This document shows, in pieces, positions 46,638-56,589 of a DNA stretch of 64,000 nt. How positions within the stretch are numbered: position 1 is the stretch's first letter; each line of letters begins with the position of its first letter. The stretch spans positions 61,511,852 to 61,575,851 of the forward strand of contig CM047815.1 in NCBI GenBank assembly GCA_026214975.1, read 5' to 3'. The notes under the pieces are model-generated. The model saw nothing but the letters and a program-made list of their open reading frames with translations, ran no database searches and was not told the DNA's origin. Source of the DNA: Gentiana macrophylla. Its lineage: Eukaryota > Streptophyta > Magnoliopsida > Gentianales > Gentianaceae. Both the position numbers and the translations under genes were made by a program.

Positions 46638-46928
46638 TGACGATGGTGAAAATAGACCTGGCCACGTGTCACTCTTATAACATCCCAAGAATGAGAGAGA
46701 AAGATAAGAGGGAAGCATTTAGGGCCAGGAGCCCCATACCAGTAAGACCCTACCCCAGGTGGGAGGTCTGCCCATCTCCTTCCTGACTACCGCACTGCAG
46801 GGCAGTTCGGCCTAGTCTGGAGGTAGGATCTTGGCTTCAGTCGAGACGACCTGAGGAGCCCATCGAGAGCCGACTGGCTCTTTCCTTATATAATAATCCG
46901 CATATGTGCCTATATTATAGGAGAATCC
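46638..46928 (+). repeat. Truncated 5' LTR of the Tat element
   Basis: Identical or nearly so to 55228-55519 until GAGAATCC, after which the sequence is gag. TATATAAT lies at 46887-46894. About 325 bp of LTR are missing. Confidence 0.85.
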
Positions 46929-48025
46929 ACGTCCTGAAAGATTTAAGATCCCAAAACTGGAAGCATATGACGGAACGAAAGATCCCCAGGATCATCTTTT
47001 TCAGTATCTAACACACATGAATTTAGACTGTGCGCCCGAGGAGATGAAGTGCAAAGCCTTCCCGGCCTTACTCACGGGCAGGGCTCGTGAGTGGTTCCGG
47101 AAATTACCACCTCGATCTATTGAGAATTTTGAAACCCTGGCAAGAAAATTTTTGCAAGCTTTTGTCACCGCTTAAACCTTCTTCCAGAGGAATGTCACGT
47201 ACTCCTCACAATTAAATCGTAAAAGAAGAAAGCAAGGTCGCACGAGACCGAAAAGATTCAATGAGGAATCTAGGCGGTCGGGGATCTTGATGAACACCTC
47301 CCGATCACCTCTTTCGTAGCAGTGTGCGAGAAGGTAGATTGTATGCAAAACTCAATGGTCGACTTCCAAATCTATGGATGAGTGTATGGATCTGGCATAT
47401 AAACACCGCTGGCGGTGAAGAGGCCAACCGTTTAAAGAGGAGTCGGAAGCTCACAAAAGAGAGGTCGGATGACGGATCGATAGAAAGCGTAAACCGGTAT
47501 GGGACCGAGTGGTCGCGCCATAATCGACCGACTCGGGAAGAAAGGAGCCTTTCAAGAGAGGGACTTTATCCTTTGAATGCATCACGCGAGCGTGTCCTCG
47601 CCATAATGCAGAGAAAGGTATTGCCCGTGCTCCACCTCCTCCATGAAGGGTCCCCGGAAAAAAGGGATCGAGACAAAATACTGTAAGTTTCATGAAGACA
47701 TTGGTCACGACTCAGAGCAGTGCAGGGATTTACAGAGAGAGATCGACGCTGCTGTTATGGAAGGGAAACTCGATGAGGTCATAGATAGGTCCCGTCACCC
47801 CGAACCTAGGGGAAGACGGGAATATAAGAGGAGAGATTTCGGTCATGACCGAAAGGATGAGTACAGACGAAGGAGGGATCCATCCCCATGACCGGAGGGC
47901 CAGCCAGATAATCGCCCCATTAATACCATTAAACCATCTCAGGCGGTCCGAGTACACCGTCCCGACCAGAGGAGCAGAGTGGTATCCGGGCACCGACCAG
48001 CACTGACTCAGGAAAGAGACAAAGG
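46929..48025 (+). pseudogene. Tat element gag (N-terminus deleted)
   Basis: Starts inside gag with PERFKIPKLEAYDGTKDPQD and AFPALLTGRAREWFRKLPPR, the Retrotrans_gag core. A stop follows at 47175 and frames change several times. The zinc-knuckle-like segment YCKFHEDIGHDSEQCRDLQR lies at about 47685-47745, followed by an Arg/Asp-rich tail. This is the typical layout of plant Tat gag. Confidence 0.8.
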
Positions 48026-48850
48026 TTGTCCGGGGAGGTCGTTTACGGCCCTCGCGATCCTCTCCCCCTCGTAAGCAATAATGAAGGCTTGGTTATCGAG
48101 GCGGTAATCAATAAACATACGGTGAAGCGTATTTGTGTAGATACTGGAAGTGCAGTCAATGTGCTGTACTACAATGTTTTTCAATCCATGAAATTAAAAG
48201 ATGCAGAGCTAGCACCTGTGTCGTCTCCTCTATTCGGATTTGCAGGGCCCCCAGTCCACCCCATGGGTATGGTCAGCTTGCCAACCACCTTTGGAAAGGC
48301 ACCTCGGGACAGGATCCTTATGGTAAGTTATGTGGTGGTCAGGGCCCCATCAGCCTACAATGTTATCATGGGGAGACCTGCCCTAATAGATCTGCGAGCG
48401 GTAATCTCTCCGGCTCACATTAGCATGAAATTCCCGACCTGGGAAGGGACAGCAGAAGTCAAAGGTGACGTCGAAACAGCCAGGAGCTGTTACACGGCCA
48501 CTGTAAACGGAAGAATGATGGTACAACAGGTATCTGTGGAAGAGTTGCTCCCAGAGGAAGAGGAAAGTTGGTCATCAGATGATAAAATCGAGGTAGTGAA
48601 TTTGGGAAAGGAACAAGAGAGCTTGTCAGTCAACATAGGGTCATGGATCCCAGATCGGTTTAAAACAGAGCTTGTCGAGATCTTAAAGGAGTTTAAAGAC
48701 GTGTTTGCGTGGAAGACGGATGACATGCCAGGCTTGTCCCCCGAAATGCTCTGCACAAAGTTGCATGTGGACCCAGCCCGGAAACCGATTAGGCAAAAGA
48801 AAAGACAGCTTTGCAAAATACCGAATGGAGGCCATTCAAAGGGAAGTTGA
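48026..48850 (+). pseudogene. Tat element protease and start of RT
   Basis: An open frame of 274 codons. The aspartic protease has CVDTGSAVNVLYYNVF (about 48137-48185) and ends VIMGRPALIDLRAV. An acidic linker precedes the pre-RT segment FKDVFAWKTDDMPGLSPEML (about 48695-48752) and HVDPARKPIRQKKRQ, where a frameshift occurs. The start of the frame is not the native gag-pol start. Confidence 0.85.
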
Positions 48851-49949
48851 GAAGTTATTACAGGCCGGGATCATACGTGAAGTATTTTACCCGACCTGCT
48901 CGCCAACCCGGCCTAGTAAAAAAGCCAGACGGAGCCGGCGAATGTGCGTAGATTTTACCGACCTGAACAAAGCATGTCCCAAAGATTGTTACCCCCTGCC
49001 TAAGATCGATAAAAGTTAGTTGACTCAACAATTGGGTTTGAAATCTTCGCATTTCTAGATGCATACAAAGGCTACCACCAGACAAGCCATGGACCCGGAC
49101 GATGCAGAGAAGACGGCGGCATTCATCACGAAGAAGGAACTTTCATTACGCCACTATGCCGCTTGGATTAAAAACACGGGCGCCACTTATCAAAGAGCAG
49201 TGAATAAAATCTTCGAGAAACAAATTGGGAAGTGCATGGAAGTCTATGTGGATGATCTCTTGATCAAGAGCAGGTCTCTCGATCAATACATGACCGACGT
49301 CCGAGAAGTGTTTGAGGTACTCAGACAGACCCAAATGAAACTTAACCCAAAAAAGTGTACATTTGGGGTCAGGTCAGGTAAATTCCTGGGTTACATGATT
49401 TCAAAAGAAGGAATTAAGGCTAACCCGGACAAGGTTGAAGCATTAAGAACAATGCCACCACCCAGAAGCATCAAGGAGGTACAAAGGTTAACCGGCCGCA
49501 TGGCCGCCCTGAGTAGGTTCCTATCCAAGTCGGCGCAACGTGCTTTACCATTCTTTAAAATCCTGAGGAAAGCAAGTCCCTTCCAGTGGAATGAGGACAG
49601 TCAGAAGGCATTTGACGATTTGAAGGAGTACTTGGCCGAGCTACCAACTCTGACATCTCCCCAGGAGGGAGAAACTCTGCTTTTATACTTGGCAGTAGTT
49701 GATGAGGCAATCAGTGCGGTCCTAATCAGAGAAGAAGGGCACATACAAACACCCGTGTTTTATGTAAGCAGGGCTTTACATGGACCAGAACTCAGGTACA
49801 CGAATGCGGAAAAGCTAGCTTTGGCTCTGGTACACGCCTCAAGAAAGTTGCGACCATACTTCCAAGCACATTCCATCACTGTGGTCACGCATCAACCTCT
49901 TCGCGATCTTGGCGCGACTGATACCTCGGCGAGACTAGCCGATGGGTGA
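48800..49949 (+). pseudogene. Tat element reverse transcriptase and first RNase H
   Basis: RT appears in two frames: EAIQREVEKLLQAGIIREV and MCVDFTDLNKACPKDCYPLP to a stop at 49015-49019, then DAYKGYHQ-like residues and from 49059 the frame with NTGATYQRAVNKIF and the catalytic YVDDLLIKS (about 49246-49272). FLGYMISKEGIKANPDKVEA and RLTGRMAALSRFLSKSAQRA follow, then RNase H with RALHGPELRYTNAEKLALAL. The frame stops at 49949 after VVTHQPLRDL. Confidence 0.88.
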
Positions 49950-50901
49950 TCGAGCCGGGAATATGATCCGACTACCAACCCCGAATCGCCGTCAAAGCCT
50001 GGACTTTAGCCGACTTCTTGGTCAAGGAATTCAGGTCGAGACAGATAAAGAACAGCTGATAGGACAGGTCGACACCTGGACCCTTTTTGTAGATGGAGCA
50101 TCGGGAAAAGAAGGAGCAGGAGCAGGCCTCTTGCTCCTCAGTCCGAAGGGAGAAGAATTCCCGTATGCACTGCGTTTCAACTTTGCGGCTACAAACAACG
50201 AGGCGGAATATGAGGCTTTAATTACTGGGCTCCGATTAGCCAACAAGCTAGGGGCAGATAACCTGCACGTATTCAGTGACTCCCAGTTGGTGGTTAACCA
50301 CATCAAGGGTGAATATGAGGCGAAGGAGGAATCAATGAAGAAATACTTGGCAGCAGCACAGGCTTTGCTAAAAAACTTCAAGTCAGTCCATATAGAGCAG
50401 GTCTCTCGATCCAAGAACAAAAAAGCTGATGCCCTCTCCAAGTTGGCATCTAATTTTTTCTCAGATAAAAAAGTTCTGGTGGAACAGCTGACCGAACGAA
50501 GTTATGTTTTGAACGAAGTACAACCGATTAGCCAACAGGCCACCTGGATGGACCCCATAACCTCTTATCTAAAACACGGTATTCTCGCTAAATCGACAAG
50601 GTTCACCCAGAAGATCAAGCTACAGGCAAGCAGGTATGCTCTCTTTGATGATATCCTATACAGACGGTCGTTTATATCACCATGGCTCAGGTGCGCTACC
50701 CAGGAAGAAGGAAATTATCTACTCAGGGAAATCCACCTCGGCATTTGCGGAAACCACGCAGGAGCCCGGACACTAGCTCGTAAATGCCGCTTGTTCGGGT
50801 ATTATTGGCCAACTATGCAAAACGACGCAAACGACTTGGTACTGAGGTGCAAGTCATGCCAGTGCACGATAACTTGTCACACCGCCGGTATGAGAATATG
50901 A
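49942..50901 (+). pseudogene. Tat element second RNase H and integrase zinc finger
   Basis: 319 codons. The archaeal-type RNase H has WTLFVDGASGKEGAGAGLLL (first Asp near 50089), NNEAEYEALITGLRLANKLG (Glu) and HVFSDSQLVVNHIKGEYEAK (Asp), all catalytic residues present. The integrase N-terminal zinc finger follows (HLGICGNHAGARTLARKCRL, CKSCQC) before a frameshift near 50870. This duplicated RNase H is the marker of the Tat clade. Confidence 0.9.
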
Positions 50902-51775
50902 TTCCTTTGGTCTCTCCTTGGCCCTTTTATCAGTGGGGGGTAGACCTGGTTGGGCCTCTTCCCCGAGCTCCAGGTAACTTACTGTTTCTTGTCGTGGCTG
51001 TCGATTACTTTACTAAGTGGGTGGAGGTCGAGGCCTTGACCACCATCACCGCAAAGTCCATACAGAAATTTTTGTGGAAAAACATCGTCTGTCGCTTTGG
51101 GATACCCAAGATCCTCGTGTCGGACAATGGAACACAGTTTGAAGACAGGACAGTCAGGTCATGGTGTGCCGAGTTGGGTATAGTCCAACATTTCACCTCT
51201 GTCGGCTATCCTCAGGCCAATGGCCAGGTAGAGCAGACCAACAGGCAGCTCAAGTTTGGGTTGAAGAAGAGACTGGAAGAAGAGGGACAAGCATGGGTCG
51301 AGCATTTGCCTAACATCCTTTGGGCATACAGAACGACTCCAAACTCAGCTACCGGAGAAACTCCTTTTGCTTTAGCTTATGGATGTGAAGCAGTCATTCC
51401 GGCCGAAATAGGGCTCCCCTCCCCGAGGACCGAGCTCCACACGATCCTGCACCAGACACACGAGCTCGTGCATGCCAAGGACAACTTGGAAGAAGCCAGG
51501 AAGTGGCCTATATCCGGATGGCAAGATACAAACAGAAAATATCCCAATACTACAATTCTAAGGTTAAGCATTCCTACTTCAAAGAAGGAGACTTGGTACT
51601 AAGGAAGAACGAGGTCAGCAAGCAGGGTCCCCAGGGAAAGCTTGATCCGAACTGGGAAGGCCCGTACAAAGTGGTTAAAGTTCATGGAAAAGGTGCTTAC
51701 CAGTTAGCTAACGCGAATGGCCAGACTGTACCAAGAAGCTGGAATGCCAGCAACCTTAGAAAGTTTTATGCCTAA
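50784..51775 (+). pseudogene. Tat element integrase core and C-terminus
   Basis: Integrase core: GVDLVGPLPRAPGN (first Asp, about 50940), ILVSDNGTQFEDRTVRSWCA (second Asp, about 51120) and GYPQANGQVEQTNRQLKFGL (Glu, about 51230), so D-D-E is intact. AYRTTPNSATGETPFALAYG is the usual downstream block. A frameshift near 51510 passes to the C-terminal domain, LDPNWEGPYKVVKVHGKGAY, ending at TAA 51773-51775. Confidence 0.9.
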
Positions 51776-51917
51776 AACGAATCCAGGCTCGATTCTATCT
51801 TTCCATTTTATGTTGTCTTTTTCAATAAAAGTGTTATCAAACACCTTTGAGTTCTAATAAATATATGATTCTTTCATGTTATATATTGTTATATTATGTA
51901 CTGTGATTGAATTTTTG

Positions 51918-52580
51918 TTAACTGAGTCAGTCATACTCGTAAGGTTTGCAAAAGTCAAACCTCCTAAGTCTGCAGTCAGGGCTAGAATTTAATCGAAGTC
52001 TGCAAGTCGACTCAAAGCTTGAATACAACAAGCTTCCCGAGTCCTCAAGCCAGGACAGGGTTTTAACTGAGTCAGGTCATACTCAGAAGGTTTGCAAAAG
52101 TCAGACCTCATAAGTCTGCATGTCAGGCTAGAATTTAACTGAAGTTTAATCGAAGTTCGCAAGTCGACTCGTAAAGCTTGAATACCACAAGCTTCCCGAG
52201 TCCTCGCCGTGATGTGGTTTTTAATCGAGTCGTCATACTCGTAAGGTTTGCAAAAGTCAAACCTCATAAGTCCGCAGTCGCTAGAATTTAATCGAGTCTC
52301 GCAAGTCGACTCGAAAAGCTTGAATACCACAAGCTTCCCGAGTCCTCAAGCGTGACGTGGTCTTAATCGAAGTCGTTATACTCAGAAGGTTTGCAAAAGT
52401 CAAACCTCCTAAGTCTGCAGGTCAGGCTAGAATTTAACTGAGTCCTGCAAGTCAGACTCAGAAAGCTTGAATACCACAAGCTTCCCGAGTCCTCAAGCCA
52501 GGACAGGGTTTTAACCGAGTCAGGTTATACTCAGAAGGTTAAAGACTTAGTCAAACCTCCTGAGTCTGCAGGTCAGGACA
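51918..52580 (+). repeat. About 150-bp tandem repeats after pol
   Basis: The core 'aaggtttgcaaaagtca' recurs at 51941, 52087, 52243, 52386 and (partly) 52535, spacings 146, 156, 143 and 149. Units share 'ctagaatttaa(t/c)(c/t)ga', 'gcttgaatac(c/a)acaagcttcc' and 'cgagtcctc'. Tat elements commonly carry such arrays in this position, and these can seed satellites. Confidence 0.9.
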
Positions 52581-52812
52581 AAGTTTTATTAAGACTTAGT
52601 ATGTCATCCAAACCGTCAGTAATGCAAGCCATACTGGGGGGGGAAGGGGGCATCCATAAGACAGAAGTCAAACCCAAAATAAACAAAGTATAAAGTAAAG
52701 CCAAAGTACAAAACGTAGTGGGCAGGGCACCACAAAGTATAAATAAAGTACATAAACTTGGACAACAAAAAAGTTTCAAAGTTTTCAGCAAAACAATAAC
52801 AAGGATGAACAG

Positions 52813-54895
52813 TCAGGTCTGGGTCCTCGGATTCTGCTCTGTCGAAGAAGGAGTGGGCACAGTACCCTGAGGAGTGGGGCGACGTCGGGCGTATTTGGCA
52901 CCAATGTCTTCGCCTGCTTTAAACTCGCTCAGCCGGGCATCATAGATCTGACCTGCTCCTTCCTTGTACATGGAACGATAATGCACAAGGTCAGAGAGAA
53001 TCAACTCAGGACGTTGTTCCTTTGCCTCGTCCACACCCGTTGTATACCCATGTTGCATGACAGGGTTCAGCAAGACCTTCAGAGCTCCGGCTAGATGATC
53101 GGAGGACTTATACTCATGCACAACTCGGGCATCCCGAGCAGGAAGAGAAGCTTCCAGAGTAGTGAGTTCAGCCCGGACCTTGGCCAGCGCCTGCCCGAGT
53201 TCAGAGTTCTCCGCTACATACTCATCATGCTTGGCCTGGAGTTCAGCAGTGCACTTGGTCCTAGTCTCGACCAGTTCCTTCTTCGTGAGCTGCAATCTCC
53301 GTGTCCTTAGTCTTGAGGCTTCTCAGGCCTTTCACGACTCGCTCGAGCTCCTCGATTGTTCCTGCAGAGCCTCCTTGCTCGCCCTTGAGACTCAGCCGAG
53401 GCGATCCAGGAACTCCTGACCGACCTGAGCTCCCTGCAAAGGACAAAGAAAAAGTCAAGAGGAAGAAAGACAAACAAGAAAGACAGGCATATTTATTCAA
53501 GAGCTTACCACTGCAGCCAGGTCTTGGTCCGACAGCTCGTACAACCGATTATGTCCTGGGGAAGGTTGCTCCTCAGGAGAACTCTCAACGTTCTCTATGG
53601 TCTGCCGAGCCGCTTTCCTTTTCCTGGATCGACTTTTCCGGGTTGAGGGGGAGACTACCTTCTTCTTCCGACTAGGCTCGATCGCATCCTCCCTTGTATC
53701 CAGATCTTCATCCACGTTTATCCTCTCCACTTCCCCAGATGAGTCATCTGGTTGTTGGGATAGGAGTTGGGCTGAGGTAGGGTCGAGGCAGATCCAGCCA
53801 GACTCGAAGATGCCCGGCTCTATACTTTCTCCTCGCCGCTCGGACTCTGGTTAGGCTCTTCAGGATTAACAGGAGGAACCACTTCGTCATTCACGTCCTC
53901 CAAGAGATCAGCAAAAGAAGACACTGCCAGAATAAGTAATAAGAAATGTTAGAAGATATTTTACAAATAGTAAAGTACAGCAAGGAACAGACGTTAAAGC
54001 CCTACATATCTTGTACTCTTCCTTATCTAACTCCTTGTATGCGGGTCGGGGCCATGATGACAATCAAGGCGGCAAGATCATCTCGTAAGAGTACTTTTTC
54101 TCTCTGATATAAACCCCACTTCTGCGAATGTCGTCCAACAATTTCCGATCCACGTCAGTTGGTCGTGGATCGCTGTCCAGATCTGAAGAGTTCCACCTGC
54201 CCAGGTTCCGAGTCACCTCTGGACATATGAAGAAGAATCTGGTCTTCCAACCTTTATACGAAGTATCTCCCGGCTCTGTAAATTGAACATCGGGCATAAA
54301 ATCCCCCCGATGAGGGAAGCGAGAATACCCACCGCCTGTGCACTTGTTTGCGCCGAAAGAACAATCAAACGTTTGGACTTTGAAGGGATGCAGTACATCT
54401 ACACCAAATGGCAAAACCCACTATTGCCCTTATTCCGTTAGGCACGATCCGGCCAACCCTAGGTCGTAATGCTCCAGGACAGACAAAATGGCCGGGCAGA
54501 TAGGGAACCGCAAACCACATAAAAGCTGCTCCCTATACACAGCGCAATAGTAAGATCGCCGGAGCTTGATAAGCGTAAACACCGGGAGCCGGGATAATGG
54601 GTTTGAAAAGTGGATTCGTTAGGTTGTATTGTTTACAGATGCGGGTCAAATCTGTGGGAGTTATTTTGGTATCGATGCCATGGCAGGCCGCCTGTGATTT
54701 CAGGGCCATAAAGGCTTTAAGGGAAAGGACGAATCTAGAAGATGAGGAAGAAGGGGGAGGATTGAAAAAAGAAAGGGCAGGAGGTCTCTCGATATTGACC
54801 CCGGTAGTGGTGATTTCTTCCTCCAATTCCGGCTCCGACTCAAATAACGCCTCAATGGAACTATCAGTAAGAATTATAGGCTCGCTCATTAACAA
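52813..54895 (-). pseudogene. Antisense reading frame of the Tat element
   Basis: On the minus strand, from ATG at about 54889 (MSEPIILTDSS): KITPTDLTRICKQYNL, GVYAYQAPAI (to 54533), then 54414-54064 with HPFKVQTFDCSFGANKCTGG, WKTRFFFICPE and DLDSDPRPTDVDRKLLDDIR, resembling the 'putative gypsy-type transposon' domain. Downstream pieces are a Lys/Arg-rich segment (53730-53497, SRKKKVVSPSTRKSRSRKRK) and a coiled-coil-like segment (53295-52813, VAENSELGQALAKVRAELTT). Gaps and frame changes suggest introns or decay. Such antisense genes between integrase and 3' LTR are known for part of the Tat clade; their role is not established. Confidence 0.7.
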
Positions 54896-55213
54896 CGAAA
54901 AAGACTTAGAAGAATAAGAAGAGAAAGAAAGCTTACTTGAGAAATCGGAGAAATGGAAGAATGGAATGGCAACCGTCCCGACTTCACACTTGATTTAAAG
55001 AGTAACGTCTGAAAGGATTGATGAGACTAGGAGTTATAAAACCCCAAAAAGAAGCCTTGGAATAACCGCCCCATTATTGTGTCACGACGTTTCGTTTCTC
55101 GCACTCAATGCGACAGTCTAAACGGTAGCAAGGACACGTGTCACGATAAGCATATTATTTTGGAGCATCCTAACTGATCTCAGGTCTACCCAGCTCCTAG
55201 GTAGTCTGGCCAG

Positions 55214-55227
55214 ACCTGGGGGGCTTA
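55214..55227 (+). other. Polypurine tract of the Tat element
   Basis: The G-rich ACCTGGGGGGCTTA lies directly before the TGACGATGG of the 3' LTR. Confidence 0.65.
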
Positions 55228-55843
55228 TGACGATGGTGAAAATAGACCTGGCCACGTGTCACTCTTATAACATCCCAAGAATGAGAGAGAAAGATAAGAG
55301 GGAAGCATTTAGGGCCAGGAGCCCCATACCAGTAAGACCCTACCCCAGGAGGGAGGTCTGCCCATCTCCTTCCTGACTACCGCACTGCAGGGCAGTTCGG
55401 CCTAGTCTGGAGGTAGGATGCGCAGCTCAGGTCGAGACAACCTGAGGAGCCCATCGAGAGCCGACTGGCTCTTTCCTTATATAATAATCCGCATATGTGC
55501 CTATATTATAGGAGAATCCCTGGATTACCGGAAGGAAATCCCATAATTCGAATATAATCATAATTATCTTTTGCTAGAGAAAAACACGTGATGATCCTTA
55601 GGGTTTAAGGATTCTACGACTTGTTTGACAAGGAAAGGGGTGAGACGCCTCCTTATATAAACAACCCTAAGGAACTACGAATGACTTGATTCCAATTCAA
55701 CTATTGGATACGTAGGCAACTTGAGAGAAACTAACTCTCAGGCTCAGTCTTAATCATACCAAACCACGATCCCCATTGTTTCTGTTCTTGTTTGAATCGT
55801 CCTAGAGGTTGTTTGGACCCGTAGGTGATATTCGACTTCATCA
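55228..55843 (+). repeat. 3' LTR of the Tat element
   Basis: 616 bp, TGACGATGGTG...CGACTTCATCA, TATATAAT at 55478-55485, followed by GAAAC at 55844-55848. Confidence 0.88.
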
Positions 55844-55848
55844 GAAAC

Positions 55849-56060
55849 CTAGCACGCATTTTTTTTATTTTTTTATTTTTTGAAGTGTCCTTTTGGCTAT
55901 TAAAATTATAGTATTTGTCTTTCTCCCAATAAAAAATATGTGGATGTCTTGTTACTCAAAAATATCTTCAAAGCTATACTTAAAAATTTATCATTTTAGC
56001 AGTGTCCGCGCATCCCGTTTTGGTATGTGTTGCTCCGCCACCGGTGAACACTGCCAATCT
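55849..56060. other. Right flank of the Tat insertion
   Basis: No gene. 55885-55925 resembles 16437-16480, and 55975-56030 resembles 45886-45945, so the Tat element landed in an older dispersed repeat whose halves lie on both sides. Confidence 0.45.
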
Positions 56061-56561
56061 TTCAAGAATTTATGGCTAGGCTTTGGCCTAAACAACATAA
56101 ATGTCAAGATCTAAAAACAAGTAACAATTTTGTCAACATAAAAGAAATAAACTGAGTAACAAGGTATATAATGCTTAAGACAACATTATTAAGGATTATC
56201 TTTATTAAATTGACATAGCATTTAGGTATCACTTCATGTCCCATAAAACGTTGTGAGTTTCCAATTCGTTTCTAGCACATCCTATCTTGGTTACACGGTT
56301 TCCAGGGCACTATGCCTAGCCATTCACTAAGAACAACTGGTTGCAATCCACCTAAGTTCGATCAAGGAAAACCTCACCTAATGACTCTACTCTCTCAGCT
56401 TAGATCTCTAGACTCTAGCTAAAGCCTAACACATACACAAACAAATATGAATACTAATTCATTAAAGCACAAAACCAATTCTAATCTTCCTACGGTCTTG
56501 TACTTCATCACGTCAAAGAATCCATATGAAGCCGAAAGTAAACGCGTGATTACCGCCTAAA
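56061..56561 (-). other. Leader of an Athila/Tat-like element (minus strand)
   Basis: Non-coding. By position it is the 5' leader that follows the primer site at 56562-56583 when read on the minus strand. The left edge is not defined. Confidence 0.4.
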
Positions 56562-56583
56562 CCTATCCCTGAGAACGGCGCCA
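56562..56583 (-). other. Primer-binding site, tRNA-Asp type
   Basis: On the minus strand TGGCGCCGTTCTCAGGGAT, six bases after the LTR end, resembles the TGGCGCCGTTGCCGGGGA site used by Athila and related plant elements. Confidence 0.7.
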
Positions 56584-56589
56584 GAAATC

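Larger units (their letters stand above)
46638..55843 (+). mobile_element. Ty3/gypsy element of the Tat lineage
   Basis: A 9.2-kb element with a complete 3' LTR (55228-55843), a truncated 5' LTR (46638-46928), GAAAC duplications, gag, protease, RT, two RNase H domains, integrase, a block of tandem repeats (51918-52580) and an antisense reading frame (52813-54895). A second, archaeal-type RNase H plus repeats after pol are defining traits of the plant Tat clade. The left LTR runs straight into mid-gag, so the rest of that LTR, the primer site and the gag start are deleted. Several frameshifts break pol. Confidence 0.9.

Noticed and set aside
48490..48816. Minus-strand 108-codon frame opposite the Tat protease
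   Set aside because: Shadow of the sense frame with no motif.
51918..52580. Independent satellite array
   Set aside because: The repeats are enclosed by Tat pol on one side and its antisense frame and LTR on the other, a known element feature.
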